Shown one piece after another: positions 10,480-21,160 of a DNA stretch of 64,000 bases (position 1 is the stretch's first letter; each line of letters starts with the position of its first letter). The notes under the pieces were generated by a model. The model saw only the letters and a list, made by a program, of their open reading frames with translations, did not search any database and had not been told where the DNA came from. The stretch comes from Marvania coccoides (taxonomy: Eukaryota; Chlorophyta; Trebouxiophyceae; Chlorellales; Chlorellaceae): positions 496,001-560,000 of the forward strand of contig OY978105.1 in NCBI GenBank assembly GCA_963854735.1, read 5' to 3'. The position numbers and the translations under genes were made by a program.

Positions 10480-12278
10480 TCAAACCGCTCCAAAGCGCTT
10501 CATGCGCAGCCGCCGCAGCTCCATCCTCTCTGCGCTGCCATCCTCTCGTCTGCCCTCTCCCGCCGCCTCCTCCGCCTCCTCCTCTCCCTCTTCCTCCTCC
10601 TCTCCCTCTTCGTCCTCCCCAGTCAAATCAATAACGTCCTCCCCGTCTTTATTTTCCACCAAGGGCCGCTTCTTTCCACCCAGCTTGCGTCCGCTGCCGC
10701 TGCCTCTCAAGCCAGAAGGCCCCGCATCCTCCTCCTGTTGCGGCTGCTGCAGTACCTGCTGCGCGTGCTGCGCTTCCGCCAGAGACGCGGCAATGCCTGC
10801 CTGCAGGATGGCATCATCGTCCTCTTCTTCTTCTGCACCCCCGAAAGCGCCAAGAAAGTCCAGCAAGCCGCCGGCGCCGGCAGCAACCCCCTGAAAAATC
10901 TCTCCCGTTACCCCTTCCCCGCCCCCACCCCCTCCCAGATCTTGCATCAGCTGCGAAGCGAGGGCCGCAGCCTCTCCGCCACCCCCGCCGCCGCCCAGAA
11001 CTCCTCCAAAACCGCCAAGGCCTGTCCCGCCCGGCGGAAAGACCCCCTCCTGCAGCTGGCGCTTGCGAAAGCTCGCCTGCCGGCCCAAGAGCAGCTCCAA
11101 CGCGTAATGTTTCGCGTCCGGGGTCTTCTTGTCGGCCAGATACGCCGATCGCAGCACAGCGCTCAGAGCGCGGAAATCCACAGCAGGGCGCGGGGAGTTG
11201 GAGTAATCGGCTGCGACTTCGGGAGGAACGCTGGGGCTGCTCAAAAAGGTGGCTTGTCGCGCCAGCAGCCGTGCCCTGTCGAGGCCAAAGCGCTCCACGG
11301 CTTTTAGGTCATCCAGAGCCAGCTGCGCCTCGTTCTCCAGCTGTGCGGCGTTGAACTTCTTGCCTTCAATATTGCGCTCCACCCCAATCTCCTGCTGGGC
11401 CGTGGTACGGGCCTGTACTCGTGGGGAATGAGTCAGAAAAAGAAATAAAATTCTCTGCAGCAGCGTCACAATATTTCTATTTTGCAGATTTTTAGTCACC
11501 TGGATAGAGGAGACCGCAGCACGGTCGTTTGCAGCGCCAGCAGCGGCCAGGGCGCGCTCCAGAGCCACCATGTTGTGTGTTTTTGAGGCGCGGATGGTGA
11601 AAGACCGGCGAATGTTTGCTGGATTCCATTTCGGCAACGGTGCCTCGGCTGTACCCAGCGCCATGCCCACGGAGTAGATGGCGTGCTCCCAATCCACGCG
11701 AGAGGAGCCAGTCATGAGGTAGATGCTGCGACGAGGCAGCCCCACACTCACTACTTTCATTTCAGCATCCTTCAGTTTTTTATCGTGCGGCCGCATGCGC
11801 AGCTCGGCCGAGGCGCCCAAGTTGACGCCCATCACAAACTCCCCCCAGCGGTACCTATACAGCCAGACAAAGACCAAAATTAGAGTGAAAAAACAAGGCT
11901 GCTACCGGTATGAACATATTTTGCTGCTCCATTCTTATCACAGAAAAAAATCAAGAGTTTTGGTTACTTCGAGTCCAGATGCGATGGGAAGGTTGCGCCC
12001 TTTGTGTAGTTGAGCGCAAGGCAGTAGTTGGGATTGACAAGGCCAGGGAAAAGGCCACAGTCCCGAGCTGCATTCACCACCTGCCACACCTCCTCTGGCA
12101 GGTTTGCAGCGCCAGTAATGCAATCGCCCTGTCTTTTCTTTTGTGCATTTGTTAGAAGGCCGGGAGGCCAGAGTCTAGGTGCCAGGAAAAGACGCTCCTC
12201 TGCCTCCTCTGAGAACACATTGAGCGCGATGTGAAGGCCCTCCACGCCGCCAACGTCGCGGCGCAGCCCAAATGACAT
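10480..12278 (-). CDS. AlkB-like 2-oxoglutarate/Fe(II) dioxygenase with UIM-like and SIM-like tail
   Basis: Exons 12278-11968, 11854-11500 and 11412-10480 (all GT-AG) give 532 aa. AlkB-family enzymes oxidatively demethylate nucleic acids or proteins. The metal and co-substrate residues are visible: His-x-Asp in Ser-His-Leu-Asp-Ser near 100-102, the distal His in Asp-Trp-Glu-His near 161, and the Arg-x-x-x-Thr-x-Arg signature in Arg-Arg-Ser-Phe-Thr-Ile-Arg near 186-192. After the enzyme domain comes a helical region, a Gly-rich linker, a helix resembling a ubiquitin-interacting motif (acidic run, then Ile-Leu-Gln-Ala-Gly-Ile-Ala-Ala-Ser-Leu), and an acidic tract with Val-Ile-Asp-Leu-Thr, a SUMO-interaction-type motif. 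Substrate is unknown. The tail fusion is unusual. Confidence 0.8.
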
Positions 12279-12695
12279 GGTTAATGGCGGTTTAAGGATG
12301 AGAGCACATACAGCGAGTTTCGTTTTTTTTTCTTTTTTTTTTTCGAGGATTATCGTTTCTGAGAGCCCCACACCGCGTAGCTGTAGCCTGCTAATTATTG
12401 TTAACCTTTGAAATTATTCGCTTGGCAAACGAGGGATGACCTTTGAATGCCCTCATTTTTTTTCTTTTCAAGCGGCGACGAAAGCATCATGCAACGAAAA
12501 CTTCTTGTTTTCATTCCACCTGAGTTTCATGACGCATGACCCGAGAGCCTACACAGCTTCACGTTCAACTTGTAAAACTCCACTCGTCAAATAAATAGAA
12601 AAAGCACAAACGGCGGACTCGTATTTTTACTACTTATTTTTGGTTGATTCATAGTCCAATTGAACAAATCAGATAATCCGTAACATATTAATGAT
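12279..12695. other. Gene-free interval
   Basis: About 415 bases of AT-rich flank with T-runs near 12320-12350. It lies between the AlkB-like start and the 3' end of the LRR-like gene. I see no gene. Confidence 0.45.
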
Positions 12696-13415
12696 CTATA
12701 AACCAGCATCGCGCTTTTCACGTGTGCCCCAGCTCGCTGTGCCACCTCGTTGCCAAGCTGCAGCAGCCCCTGCACCTCGCCTGAAACACGTCGCCGCATC
12801 TTCCCCAAAGCCTCGCCCTCCCAGACTGAACGCCCGCAACGATGGGAATGCATCCATTAGCGCCAATAGCTCCCGGCGGTCCTGCCTGTTCCACGCGTCG
12901 CATGACACGAGCAAGTGCAGCTCGTTCAGCTTTGACCACTGCGGCGGTGTGTTCACGGAAAAAGAAAGGTCGAATGGCCCAGTGTAATTGAACGCCATAA
13001 CCTTCAGAAACTTCAAGTTGGGCCAGGCGCCAGTCCAGAGGAGACTCAGGCAGCGGCTGGGAATGCCGGCAATATCCAGCCGAGATAGCCTGGGCAGAGG
13101 AACTCCCACGAAGCGCTGCATGTCAATATGATCGTCATTAGTTCCCCGGAGGGATCCTAAACGCACCGACTCTAAGTTTGTGGTCCAGGGGGCAGCGCAG
13201 AAGGCAGGAATCTTGATGGCTGGGAGACGAACAGCTGTGGGAAGGTGGGCGTCGACCAGTGCCTGCAGTGGCTTGCTGGTGAGTCGCAGCGCCTGGATGG
13301 ATGCGTTATCGAGGAGGGCAGCGTGTCCGAAGTCGAAAATTAGGGCGAGAAGGGCTTCAAAAGTGGGTCCAGCAGCTCGAGGGCAGAGCGTTTGATCTTT
13401 TGAGAGAGCAGCCAT
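12696..13415 (-). CDS. LRR/F-box-like protein, 239 aa
   Basis: A single-exon reading frame from ATG 13415. Residues 15-50 resemble a degenerate F-box helix set (Leu-Leu-Ala-Leu-Ile-Phe-Asp-Phe, then Ala-Leu-Arg-Leu-Thr-Ser-Lys). The rest has irregular leucine-rich repeats (Leu-Glu-Ser-Val-Arg-Leu-Gly-Ser-Leu; Leu-Ser-Arg-Leu-Asp-Ile-Ala-Gly; Leu-Lys-Phe-Leu-Lys-Val). Such proteins usually act as substrate adaptors of SCF ubiquitin ligases, but this is inference. The C-terminal 25 residues are Ala/Gly/Arg-rich and may be non-family sequence. A 13-base G run sits immediately upstream of the start codon, so start choice and sequence accuracy there deserve care. Confidence 0.6.
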   Translation of the reverse strand: MAALSKDQTLCPRAAGPTFEALLALIFDFGHAALLDNASIQALRLTSKPLQALVDAHLPTAVRLPAIKIPAFCAAPWTTNLESVRLGSLRGTNDDHIDMQRFVGVPLPRLSRLDIAGIPSRCLSLLWTGAWPNLKFLKVMAFNYTGPFDLSFSVNTPPQWSKLNELHLLVSCDAWNRQDRRELLALMDAFPSLRAFSLGGRGFGEDAATCFRRGAGAAAAWQRGGTASWGTREKRDAGL

Positions 13416-13803
13416 GGGGGGGGGGGGGTCGAGCTTGAGGAGCGTGTAATGTAATTTTGTTTTAACTGTTTTACAAAACAACACGAGTTGGGGCAGAAAA
13501 CCCATTTTTCTACTCGCATGCATGGTCCAAGACCTTGGCTCAACAAACAAAACTCTCTCTAATTAATGCGAGAGCTAGTGCATTCCGTAACCTCGCCCAT
13601 CTCTGCCTATCTATTACATGCATCATTTCGCCTCAGCCAGTGCAGCTATCTCAAGGAAGAATCCGTCTCACGGACGCCCATTATTTTTGGAAAATAGCTT
13701 CCATCATACCAGTTCGTAACATTCATTTTACACTGTCTACGTTCAGTTACCACAAATTAACTTCTTTAATAAACAGCGCCCTCTTTTCTAATGCATACAT
13801 GCT
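13416..13803. other. Gene-free interval
   Basis: About 390 bases including the G run at 13416-13428. It serves as 5' flank of the LRR-like gene and 3' flank of the SecY gene. I see no further gene. Confidence 0.4.
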
Positions 13804-16011
13804 CTATTTCTCCCCCACCGGCTTGCTCCGCTGCATCACAGCCTCCTCAATCACAGCGTACTCAACCGCAATTTTCCTCTCCAGCAACGGGCCCCTGGTC
13901 AGAGCATCCACCTGGCGCGCCCCCCCCAGCACCGTACTGCATTATAAAAAGATAACACATTAGCTGCAAACTTTACTTTTTTTTGGAGAAAAAGGCTTTC
14001 AGGTTAAAAAAAATAAAAATAAAATATAAAATGGAAAAAAATAAAGTAAAAAGATAGAATATATATGCACGCGTAATTCCCGCGCGTACCTGACCAGCAG
14101 CAGGAGGTTGAGGCACCCCAACGGCGCGCCAATCATCTGCACACACGCCCAGTCCACTGCTCTTGCTGCCAACGACACCCCCGCCAGAAAAGCCGCGTTC
14201 AAAACCTTCATCTGTTGGCGCCGCCGCATCAGAAAGCGCTCGGTGTCCACCCCCGGGCTCAGCCCCCTGATGCACGTGTTGTTCACCGCCAGAAAATCAG
14301 CAGCCTGGCGTGGGGTGGTGTCCGCCACTGTGATGGCTTCTAAAAGAAAGACGAAGCCCGCCCATGCAAAAGGGTTCGCCAGCAAATAACCCAGCCCTAT
14401 GAAATCGAGGGGCCCTTGCATGAGGCCCATCCAGAAGTTGGCAAACAGCAAGGAGCGGGTGCCTGCGGGGGAGAGCCGCAGCGGGAGGAGCTGCTGGGTG
14501 GCCAGCGCTGTTTGGGCGTCGACGCCACTGAGCTTGCGCAGCACGGGGTGTGCCGCGCGCCGCCCGGCGCGGCGGGAGAAGAGGAAGGTGAGCGGGAGGC
14601 GCAGCTCAGTGCCGTGCACCCAGGCAACGATGGCCACCGTGACCCAGCACAGGCCGAAGGAGGCCAAGAGGCCCAAAACTGGCGGGGGATGGGCTAGGAG
14701 GAAGGTCCCAACGCTCACCATCTGTTGAGAGTACGCTGCGAGGAAGAAAAAAATATTGGAAGGGGAGGTTGATTTGTCTTTCAGTCAAAAATGGGCAGAA
14801 AAATGGTTCAAATCTAGGAATTTCATTATTCTCTCGGGAAATAAAGTTTTAAACTAGTTTTTCACTTTTGAATTCTTGCTCTTTGTGGGTTGGGTATTAA
14901 AAAAAAATGTGGTGGCGTACCGAGGGCAATGCCTGTTCCGATGATCACCCCAGCGCCATCCCCCAGCCCGAACGAGTCCACGTTCAGCATGGCCCATTTG
15001 CAGATCACCGCCCCCGCCATTAAGCTCAGACCGATGGCCGTCCGCTCCCATGCCGGCAGCCACGCGCCCTCCGCCGCCGTCATGAGCTTGCCGGACTCGA
15101 TGTACGCTTGCAACGCTGCGAAAAACACGAAGAGCACATTGATGTAACCGGTGATCACCTCTCGCCCGCGGCGGCCCTCATCGGCCAAGGTCTTCAGGTG
15201 GCGTCGGAGATCAGGGGAGACCTTATAACGAGGAAGAAATTGGGAGGGGGGGGGGGGGGGGGCGTCAAATTATGCAATAATTATTTCGACGAATGCAGTC
15301 GGGTTCGCCCCTTCACCAGGGTATTAAGTAAGAAATATATAAAACGACAAAAACGCATTCAACAAAATAATACAAATGGGATGTCCAGAGGGGGTTTACC
15401 TGGCCTACGACCATAAGGAAAAACTGCGCCGTCATGTAGGGCGCGATGCTGAGGAGGTAGACGTTGGCGGGCATCTCTGGGGAGCCTGTGAGCTGCGCAG
15501 TCATTGACAACGCCTGGTCGGCTTCCAGAGCAAAAGCCTTACGTAAGTCCACCCCTGGTACTGGAATGTGGTGCCCCACCCGCACCAGCCACAGCATGGC
15601 TATCGTCACGCCCAGTCGGCGCAGCAGCTCGGCGGAGGAAAGGGGAGGGAAGATGGCAGCGGCGGCGGCGTGCATGGAGCGCAGCAGGCGCGACACGCGG
15701 TCGTTTTTAGGGGTCTCGGAGCGGGGAGGATTGAGCCCGGGAGCGTCCAGAATGTTCCACTCCTCGTCGAGGATGCTCGCTGGGGAGGGAGAGGGGGGAG
15801 CGTCGCCATCGGCTGCGGCGGCGGTGGGAGGCAAAAATAGTGGGGCATGGCGGCGTGGAGGGGCCAGGGAGGGATGGTGAAAGGTTTGTCTCGATGTGCG
15901 ACGCACTGGGAGGGCAAGGTGGAGTCTGAGGGCGTCGCTAGCGAGGACTTTGCGTCTAGTTTCAGAAGATGATGCGTGAAGATGTGAGCCTGCGGCGATG
16001 GTCGCCGCCAT
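13804..16011 (-). CDS. SCY2: Plastid envelope preprotein translocase SecY (SCY2-like)
   Basis: Exons 16011-15400, 15221-14921, 14735-14090 and 13936-13804 (all GT-AG) give 563 aa. SecY forms the protein-conducting channel; SCY2 is the paralogue of the plastid inner envelope, distinct from thylakoid SCY1. Visible: a Ser/Pro/Arg-rich transit-like N terminus of about 120 residues; the first transmembrane helix and plug region (Arg-Val-Gly-His-His-Ile-Pro-Val-Pro-Gly-Val-Asp matches the SecY Tyr-Ile-Pro-Val-Pro-Gly motif); later helices including Gly-Leu-Gly-Asp-Gly-Ala-Gly-Val-Ile-Ile-Gly; and a tail ending Lys-Pro-Val-Gly-Glu-Lys. It diverges strongly from bacterial SecY, which favours SCY2 over SCY1. 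Intron 1 holds a 17-base G run. Confidence 0.75.
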
Positions 16012-16164
16012 CGCGGGCTCAATCACAGATCTTGAATGTTTTTAAAATTTATTAATAATGCGAAATAGGCCGGTTGCTTTGTGAAATCAGGAGAACATGG
16101 ACGAGCGAAGCACAAGCTGAAGTGACTTAGTTTTCGAGCTTTTGTATTATTTTATTTTTAGAAA

Positions 16165-16928
16165 ATGTTGAGAAGAGCCGTGCGTGATTGCCTGAGGGCC
16201 TCATGCGCCGCTCAAGTGGGCCTGCACTCTGGCGAGATCGCTTCCTTCCAATCTTTGCTACGCTGGCCTGGCTGGGCGGTGGAGACCCCGCAGACAACGC
16301 CAGCACAGCAACGGTCATTCCAAGCGCTCGCCCAGAACCGCAGCGCAGCAGCAGCACCTCCACAGCTTAGAGCTCGCCACGCCAGCGGTGAAACTGCAGC
16401 AGAAAAATACGACCTCCTGGCACCCGACACAGGCATTATACGCATCGATGGGCAAGTGATTTTGCACCCCTCTTCATGATTTTGCACCCCTCCAGTAAAC
16501 CATTGTTTGTTTGTTTAATTTTGAAAACTGTCCACCGTCTATCGTTTTGTCCTAACAAAACGCCTTGCTCTCATCCTGTTACCAGGTATGACGGCACGGG
16601 GTTCATCGTGGGCGACGTTCAGGTGGAGGGTCCCATCATTTGCTTCGGCGACCTGTGGCTGCAGTGGTCCCCCTCCTCTTTCAACGCCGTCACCATTGAA
16701 ACCCTGTCATTACTCGACCTGGTGAAGCCTATCCCAGACCTAGTGGTACTGGGGTGCGGGGCGCGCATTCGGCAGGTGCCTGTGGCGCTGATGGAGGGGC
16801 TCCGGGCGCGGGGAGTGGCGGTGGAAGCGCTGGATACCGCCAACGCTGTTTCCTATTTCAACATTCTGAATCAGGAGGGCAGAAAGGTGGTGGGGGCCTT
16901 GATACCTGCCGGGATTGACGATGAATGA
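16165..16928 (+). CDS. NDUFAF3-like (DUF498/Mth938) complex I assembly factor
   Basis: Exons 16165-16451 and 16586-16928 give 209 aa. The intron has a GC donor (GATGG|GCAAGT); a GT alternative five bases on breaks the frame. NDUFAF3 is a mitochondrial matrix factor needed for assembly of respiratory complex I. The domain begins Ile-Arg-Ile-Asp-Gly-Tyr-Asp-Gly-Thr-Gly-Phe, matching the family's glycine-rich opening, and contains Pro-Asp-Leu-Val-Val-Leu-Gly-Cys-Gly and the terminal helix-strand Asn-Ala-Val-Ser-Tyr-Phe-Asn. The first 75 residues are Arg/Ala/Gln-rich with hardly any acids, a good mitochondrial presequence. Confidence 0.8.
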
Positions 16929-18224
16929 ATGGGTGTTTTACTGGCTTCCGTCGTGTAATTTGTTGCAAGCTTAAATTTGTTTAAGTAATCGCAAGATGAA
17001 GGGTCGGCTCTAGGCGCAAAATCGGCGCTTGAGAGACCAAGTAGGGGAAATGTGAGGCTAAAGCGGGCCCTCTATGAGTAGGGTTCAATCTTCGGGGTGG
17101 CAGCTGCGGCGAAAAACCGTCTTCAAGCTGCTGCGGACTAGTAACATGCCCGCACACTCGGCGCCCGCCGATGCGCAACGAATTCTTACAACAGCCGCCC
17201 CTTGTTGCGCAAGGCTACTAATAAAAATAAGCTACTACTGCGTAGCTTGAATCAAGAAGCGTCTTTGCGAGGGCGTGCGAGGAAATACATTTGCTTCCAA
17301 TAGCAGCAAACAAATTTAACAATTTAACAAACAAATACAAATTTGAGGGTTTATCCTCTGCACAGAGACGGCAACAAAGGCCACACAGCAGAGTGGTGTA
17401 AGCTTGGTCCTAACAATTAAGCCAGGAGCTTACTGCCGCACTGGCTTGGCTCAAATTGGATCCCCAAACCCTCAGCGATGAAGTTTCCCTTGCCTGGCGC
17501 CACCGGCGGATACTCGAATAAAGGAATAGAAAGATAGTTTTTCGCTGCTGGTTTTCACACTCTGACACTGTAGAATACCGTGTTCCTTGTTGAAGTGGCA
17601 GCGTGAAGATCGAATGTGCGCTTACCCTGGTGAAACAGCATCTTTTTGGCCACACCCCTGTAAGAGGGTGGCGCTGCCGAGAGCGCCTCCTTCCCCACCC
17701 CTCAATCACATGGGCCTCACACAGCTCCGCTCCGCCTCCCCACCGCCGGGCCGACTGGTCAGCTGTACATGGGAAACTTCTCCGTTGTACTGCTAGTTGC
17801 GGATTTCGCCGGGATCAAGGAAGACCATTTTAGTGCCCTCCCTTAAATAACAACCCATCATTCTGCCTCTCCCGTTCATTCCAGCACTTGTTTCTTTCAT
17901 TTATCACAACCCACTGACTTCTCTTTACGTCCAACCCGCGGCCCTGGTCCCTCGCCTCTTCGCGTTCGCACATCAAATCGGTCGCATTTTTTCAAGTAAG
18001 GCCCTATACGTGTGTTTCTATACCTAAGACGCGTTCATTCCCATATTGTTTTCGTCATGTGCGAGTGCCGAACCACGTCCAGCGGGGCTGGTTCGTCACG
18101 CTCTCGTGCCAAATCGATCTCCCTGCCATTTTTTTCTCACTCAGACTACCAGGCTCCCCACCTGAAACCAACTCACCTTCATTTTCACATTTTTTCACAC
18201 AGGAGAGCGCCTCACACTCGCGCA
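16929..18224. other. Gene-free interval, about 1.3 kb
   Basis: The NDUFAF3-like 3' flank has a TGTAA motif near 16953 that may be its poly(A) signal. The middle (17000-17450) is unusually balanced in base composition, but I found no open coding structure, tRNA fold or known repeat in it. The last 300 bases are pyrimidine-rich, probably promoter and 5' UTR of the cyclin-box gene. Confidence 0.4.
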
Positions 18225-18893
18225 ATGGCCACCAAAATCCGTTCACTCACTACCAAGCAGGCCGCTGCCAGCGCCACCAAAGGGGACCTCTCCGGCCTTG
18301 CCTCCCCCGCCACAGCCACCCCCACCCAGGTGTGCGAGTACCGAAGCGCCAAGCGCTCACGCCTGGACCTCCAGGAGGTCGCCGTGCCGGTGACCTGCCA
18401 AGCCAAGAGCCGCCACGTTGAGTCATGGCTCATCGGCGTGGCCGCCCAGATCAAGATTTGGGTCGCAGACCTCGGCAGCCACCACCCCAACTGCTTGGAA
18501 ATTCCCACCGACGCCGTCCTTCGCCTCTCCATCGCCGTGCTGCGAGTCTTCCTGCACTCCACCGACCTGGCTGGCTGCGACATCCCCTCCACGCGCCCCG
18601 CTGCTGCCGCTGCGCTGTGGGCCAGCATTAAGTTTTTCGCGGCCCGCAAATCGCTGCCTTCAGCCTCTTTCATGAGCACCGTCGTCGGTAATGCTCGACC
18701 CATTTTTTTTTGAAGCGCTTGTTTTCCAACCTCATGCGGCATATGACTCACTCGGCCACCTCTTCATTTCTCTCCCCCTCTTTGATTCGCAGGCGTCGAC
18801 AAGGCTGAGCTGGTCGCCGCCGAAGTTTTTCTCCTCGAGCTCATCAACTGGGACGTCTGTGCTCTGGCTAGGAGCGCAGGTCTCGATATCTAG
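18225..18893 (+). CDS. Small cyclin-box protein, 187 aa
   Basis: Exons 18225-18687 and 18793-18893 (GT-AG, phase 1). A basic low-complexity N terminus of about 65 residues leads into one cyclin-N-like fold: Trp-Leu-Ile-Gly-Val-Ala near its start, Ala-Val-Leu-Arg-Leu-Ser-Ile-Ala-Val-Leu-Arg-Val-Phe-Leu as the helix-2 equivalent, Ala-Leu-Trp-Ala-Ser-Ile-Lys-Phe-Phe-Ala as helix 3, and Glu-Leu-Val-Ala-Ala-Glu-Val-Phe-Leu-Leu-Glu-Leu-Ile-Asn-Trp-Asp-Val as helix 5, the most typical part. There is no second cyclin fold. It may partner a cyclin-dependent kinase, but class and partner cannot be read from the sequence. Confidence 0.55.
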
Positions 18894-19819
18894 TGCCCAA
18901 TTTTTTCTTTCCACCCCACCCATTTGATAAACATTGCAAATTGCCCACCATCTCCGTCTTTCATATCTACAGAAGAGCGGCCACCGGGCTTCCATTTTAT
19001 CTACATTTCCCTCCCCCTCTTCCCCTCTTTTACCCACTCATTGTTTACCAATTGCAATATGCACTAAATTTCATAGAATGCCTTGAGCAAAACAAAATGA
19101 CGTAGAGCTGCAATGCATTCATAATAACAATAATGAACTCTTTTTTTTCGAATCGTTTCATTGACCCCAGAATCCTGGCACATTCTTTTCGTTGGGCGTG
19201 CCTCCTTTCAGCCACAGCGTGACGCTCGGCAACTCTGATGAATTTCCTTCGCTTTCATATTCTCTCTTTTTCATATTCTCTCTTTTTCATATCTTTTGTA
19301 CTCTTTCGTGTTCTTCACTTCATTCCGAGAAGATCCTTTCTCTCTTTTTGCCATCAAATCGCTTAATAGCTTTCTCACATTTCCCTCTTTCACAAATTTC
19401 TTGACGGTGAATTTCGTTTGTAAATTTTTTCTTGCCAAGTTTTCCCTCCTTTGATGCTGCAGAGTGAACAGAACCACCCCTCGGCATGCATATACACGTA
19501 GCATTTGCAGATTATTTTGCGAGAAGAGTGGTGTTGGCTTTTGTTTCTCTTGGTATTATTACGTGAGGCCCCCTCGCCTTTTTTCCCTTCTGTGCTTTCT
19601 TTTTCGTTTGATCATGTCTCCAATCATGGAGAATTCTTCGGCTTTGCCGTTGTTTTCAACGTTCTCGATTTCTACGTGGGCCTGTTAAAATCCCTAACGC
19701 CTCGCCTTTTCAACGCAATCTCCTCCAAACCTATGTTACAGGTTACAGGGTTTTTTTATATGTTTTTAAACCAATCTTCTACTCAACTTTGATACTGACT
19801 TGACTTGCCAAAAGCCTTA
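18894..19819. other. Gene-free pyrimidine-rich interval
   Basis: About 930 bases, strongly T/C-rich on the plus strand, with direct repeats of CATATTCTCTCTTTTT near 19255-19290. Translations are low-complexity Phe/Ser/Leu. I see no gene. Confidence 0.45.
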
Positions 19820-20016
19820 ACTGTGGGCGGCGGAGCGGTCACCGGCGTAGTGGCAGTATCCGTACGTCCACCGTACCGGGGGTCGATCCCAGCGGATGGA
19901 AGGGGGTACCCGCCTTACTGTGGCGGGAAGTGGCACGTCGCCTTGCAGGTCTCTATAAGAGCACCTTCTGTAGGAGACGTAACAACCAGATGTAAACCCA
20001 TTAAACCCATTAAACG
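19820..20016 (+). repeat. Dispersed SINE-like repeat, copy 1
   Basis: Related to 41441-41609 and 55950-56132. It shares the TATCCGTACG core, a GTCGATCCC block that resembles a tRNA-type pol III B box, GGAAGGGGGTAC, a CCGCC/GGCGG hairpin with a TTACTGT loop, and an ACGTnACAACCA block before a short tandem tail (here AAACCCATT repeats). This is the most diverged copy and abuts the LINE remnant. Autonomous coding capacity is absent. Confidence 0.65.
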
Positions 20017-21130
20017 ATCTCCCAAAACGTATATGGTGATCCCAACATTGGGATACGGAGTAGAGACCTGGGGGCCAGCCCAGGTGGCAGCTGCGGTGGG
20101 CGGTGACGGCAACGACAAGTGCGAGATTTTCTACCGAGCCTTCTTGCGGCGTGTGTTGGGAGTACGCAAAGGCACGGCCAACGTGGTCACACTGGGGGAA
20201 TTTGGTCGCTTTCCCTTGGCGTGCGCTTGGGCGAAACGTATCTATAGGTACTGGGAGCGACTCCACACCTTGCCTGACACCAGGGTGACGCTCAAGGCAG
20301 CATTTCGGGACAACCTTGCGCTGGCGCTGCAAAATTCATCTTCGCAGCGCTGTTGGGCGGCGCAAGTGCTGTGCCTGATCGACGCTTTAGGTCTGGAAAG
20401 CGGTGTGGCGGAAAGCGGCGTGGTGCCCGCGGGGAGCGACGACCTGGACGACCCCAGGCTGGCAGAGGCGGCCATGCGCCAACGCTACATGGATTTTTAC
20501 CGTCAGCAATCGGGGACGAAAACTGACTTTTACAAGGCAACAATTCGAGGCGGTGATAGCACAATGAGTTCTTACATTTTGCAGCCGTACCTTTCTTCTG
20601 TCTTTTCGGTTCCGCGGCGGGTCTCTTTGGCAAGATTCCGCTGCAGCTCGCATCATCTTGGGGTGGAGACAGGGCGCTACATTGGGCGGCCGCATACGCA
20701 GCGGACATGCCGCTTGTGTGCTTCTGGTTCTTTCGCGCATGCCACAGCTTTTAGGGTTTAGGGTTTCAGCACATGGTTTTTCATTGCACATGCCCTTCTT
20801 TGGTAGCAATGCGTGCATCCTACCCATCTTTATTCCCTGACGCGCCATCTTCTTCTTCGTCTTCCCCTTCTTCTCCTTCGAATCTTTTTCAGTTTTGCAG
20901 CAAGCTCCGAAGCAGGTTGCGTCTTTCATTAAAGCCAGCCATGGCGCTGGCGAGTACGAGAAGCTGCGTGGTTGGATATAAGCTTTTGTTTTCTTTTCCT
21001 TTGTTATTCTTTTCTCTGTTTCTTTTAAGCGGTTGGTTTTTCTTTGGTCTTTCTATATTCTCATTTTCATTCACCAATATATCATTATTATTTCTGCTTG
21101 CACTTCGGTGCCAGTCTGCTATGTTGCCTT
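20017..21130 (+). mobile_element. LINE-type (non-LTR) retrotransposon ORF2 C-terminal remnant
   Basis: One frame reads from about 20030 to 20761 and encodes the region after a reverse transcriptase: Gly-Tyr-Gly-Val-Glu-Thr-Trp-Gly, then Phe-Leu-Arg-Arg-Val-Leu-Gly-Val-Arg-Lys, then Leu-Gly-Glu-Phe-Gly-Arg-Phe-Pro-Leu, and a Cys-Arg-Leu-Cys pair. The frame then runs into TTTAGGGTTTAGGG at 20755-20769 and stops. The rest of the terminal zinc-binding motif continues just after in another frame from about 20767 (His-Met-Val-Phe-His-Cys-Thr-Cys-Pro-Ser-Leu ... Tyr-Pro-Ser-Leu-Phe), with a Cys-Val-Val-Gly-Tyr end near 20990. The reverse transcriptase and endonuclease parts are absent, so the element is a dead 5'-truncated copy. 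Confidence 0.75.
20755..20769 (+). repeat. Interstitial telomere-like repeat inside the LINE remnant
   Basis: Two TTTAGGG units plus a partial third, the plant and algal telomere sequence. They sit at the exact point where the LINE coding frame is broken. Confidence 0.7.
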
Positions 21131-21160
21131 AGTTGCTTCTTTTTGCGGACTTTAAACCTG

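Noticed and set aside
17000..17250. Balanced-composition stretch as a possible structural RNA
   Set aside because: No tRNA cloverleaf, 5S boxes or long stem could be drawn.
19805..20016. Reading the LINE coding frame back through the SINE-like repeat
   Set aside because: The frame is open by chance; this part matches the non-coding repeat copies elsewhere, not a retrotransposon protein.
20773..21132. A separate gene after the telomere-like motif
   Set aside because: Its first residues are the missing end of the LINE zinc-binding motif, and the rest is Phe/Ser/Leu low complexity.
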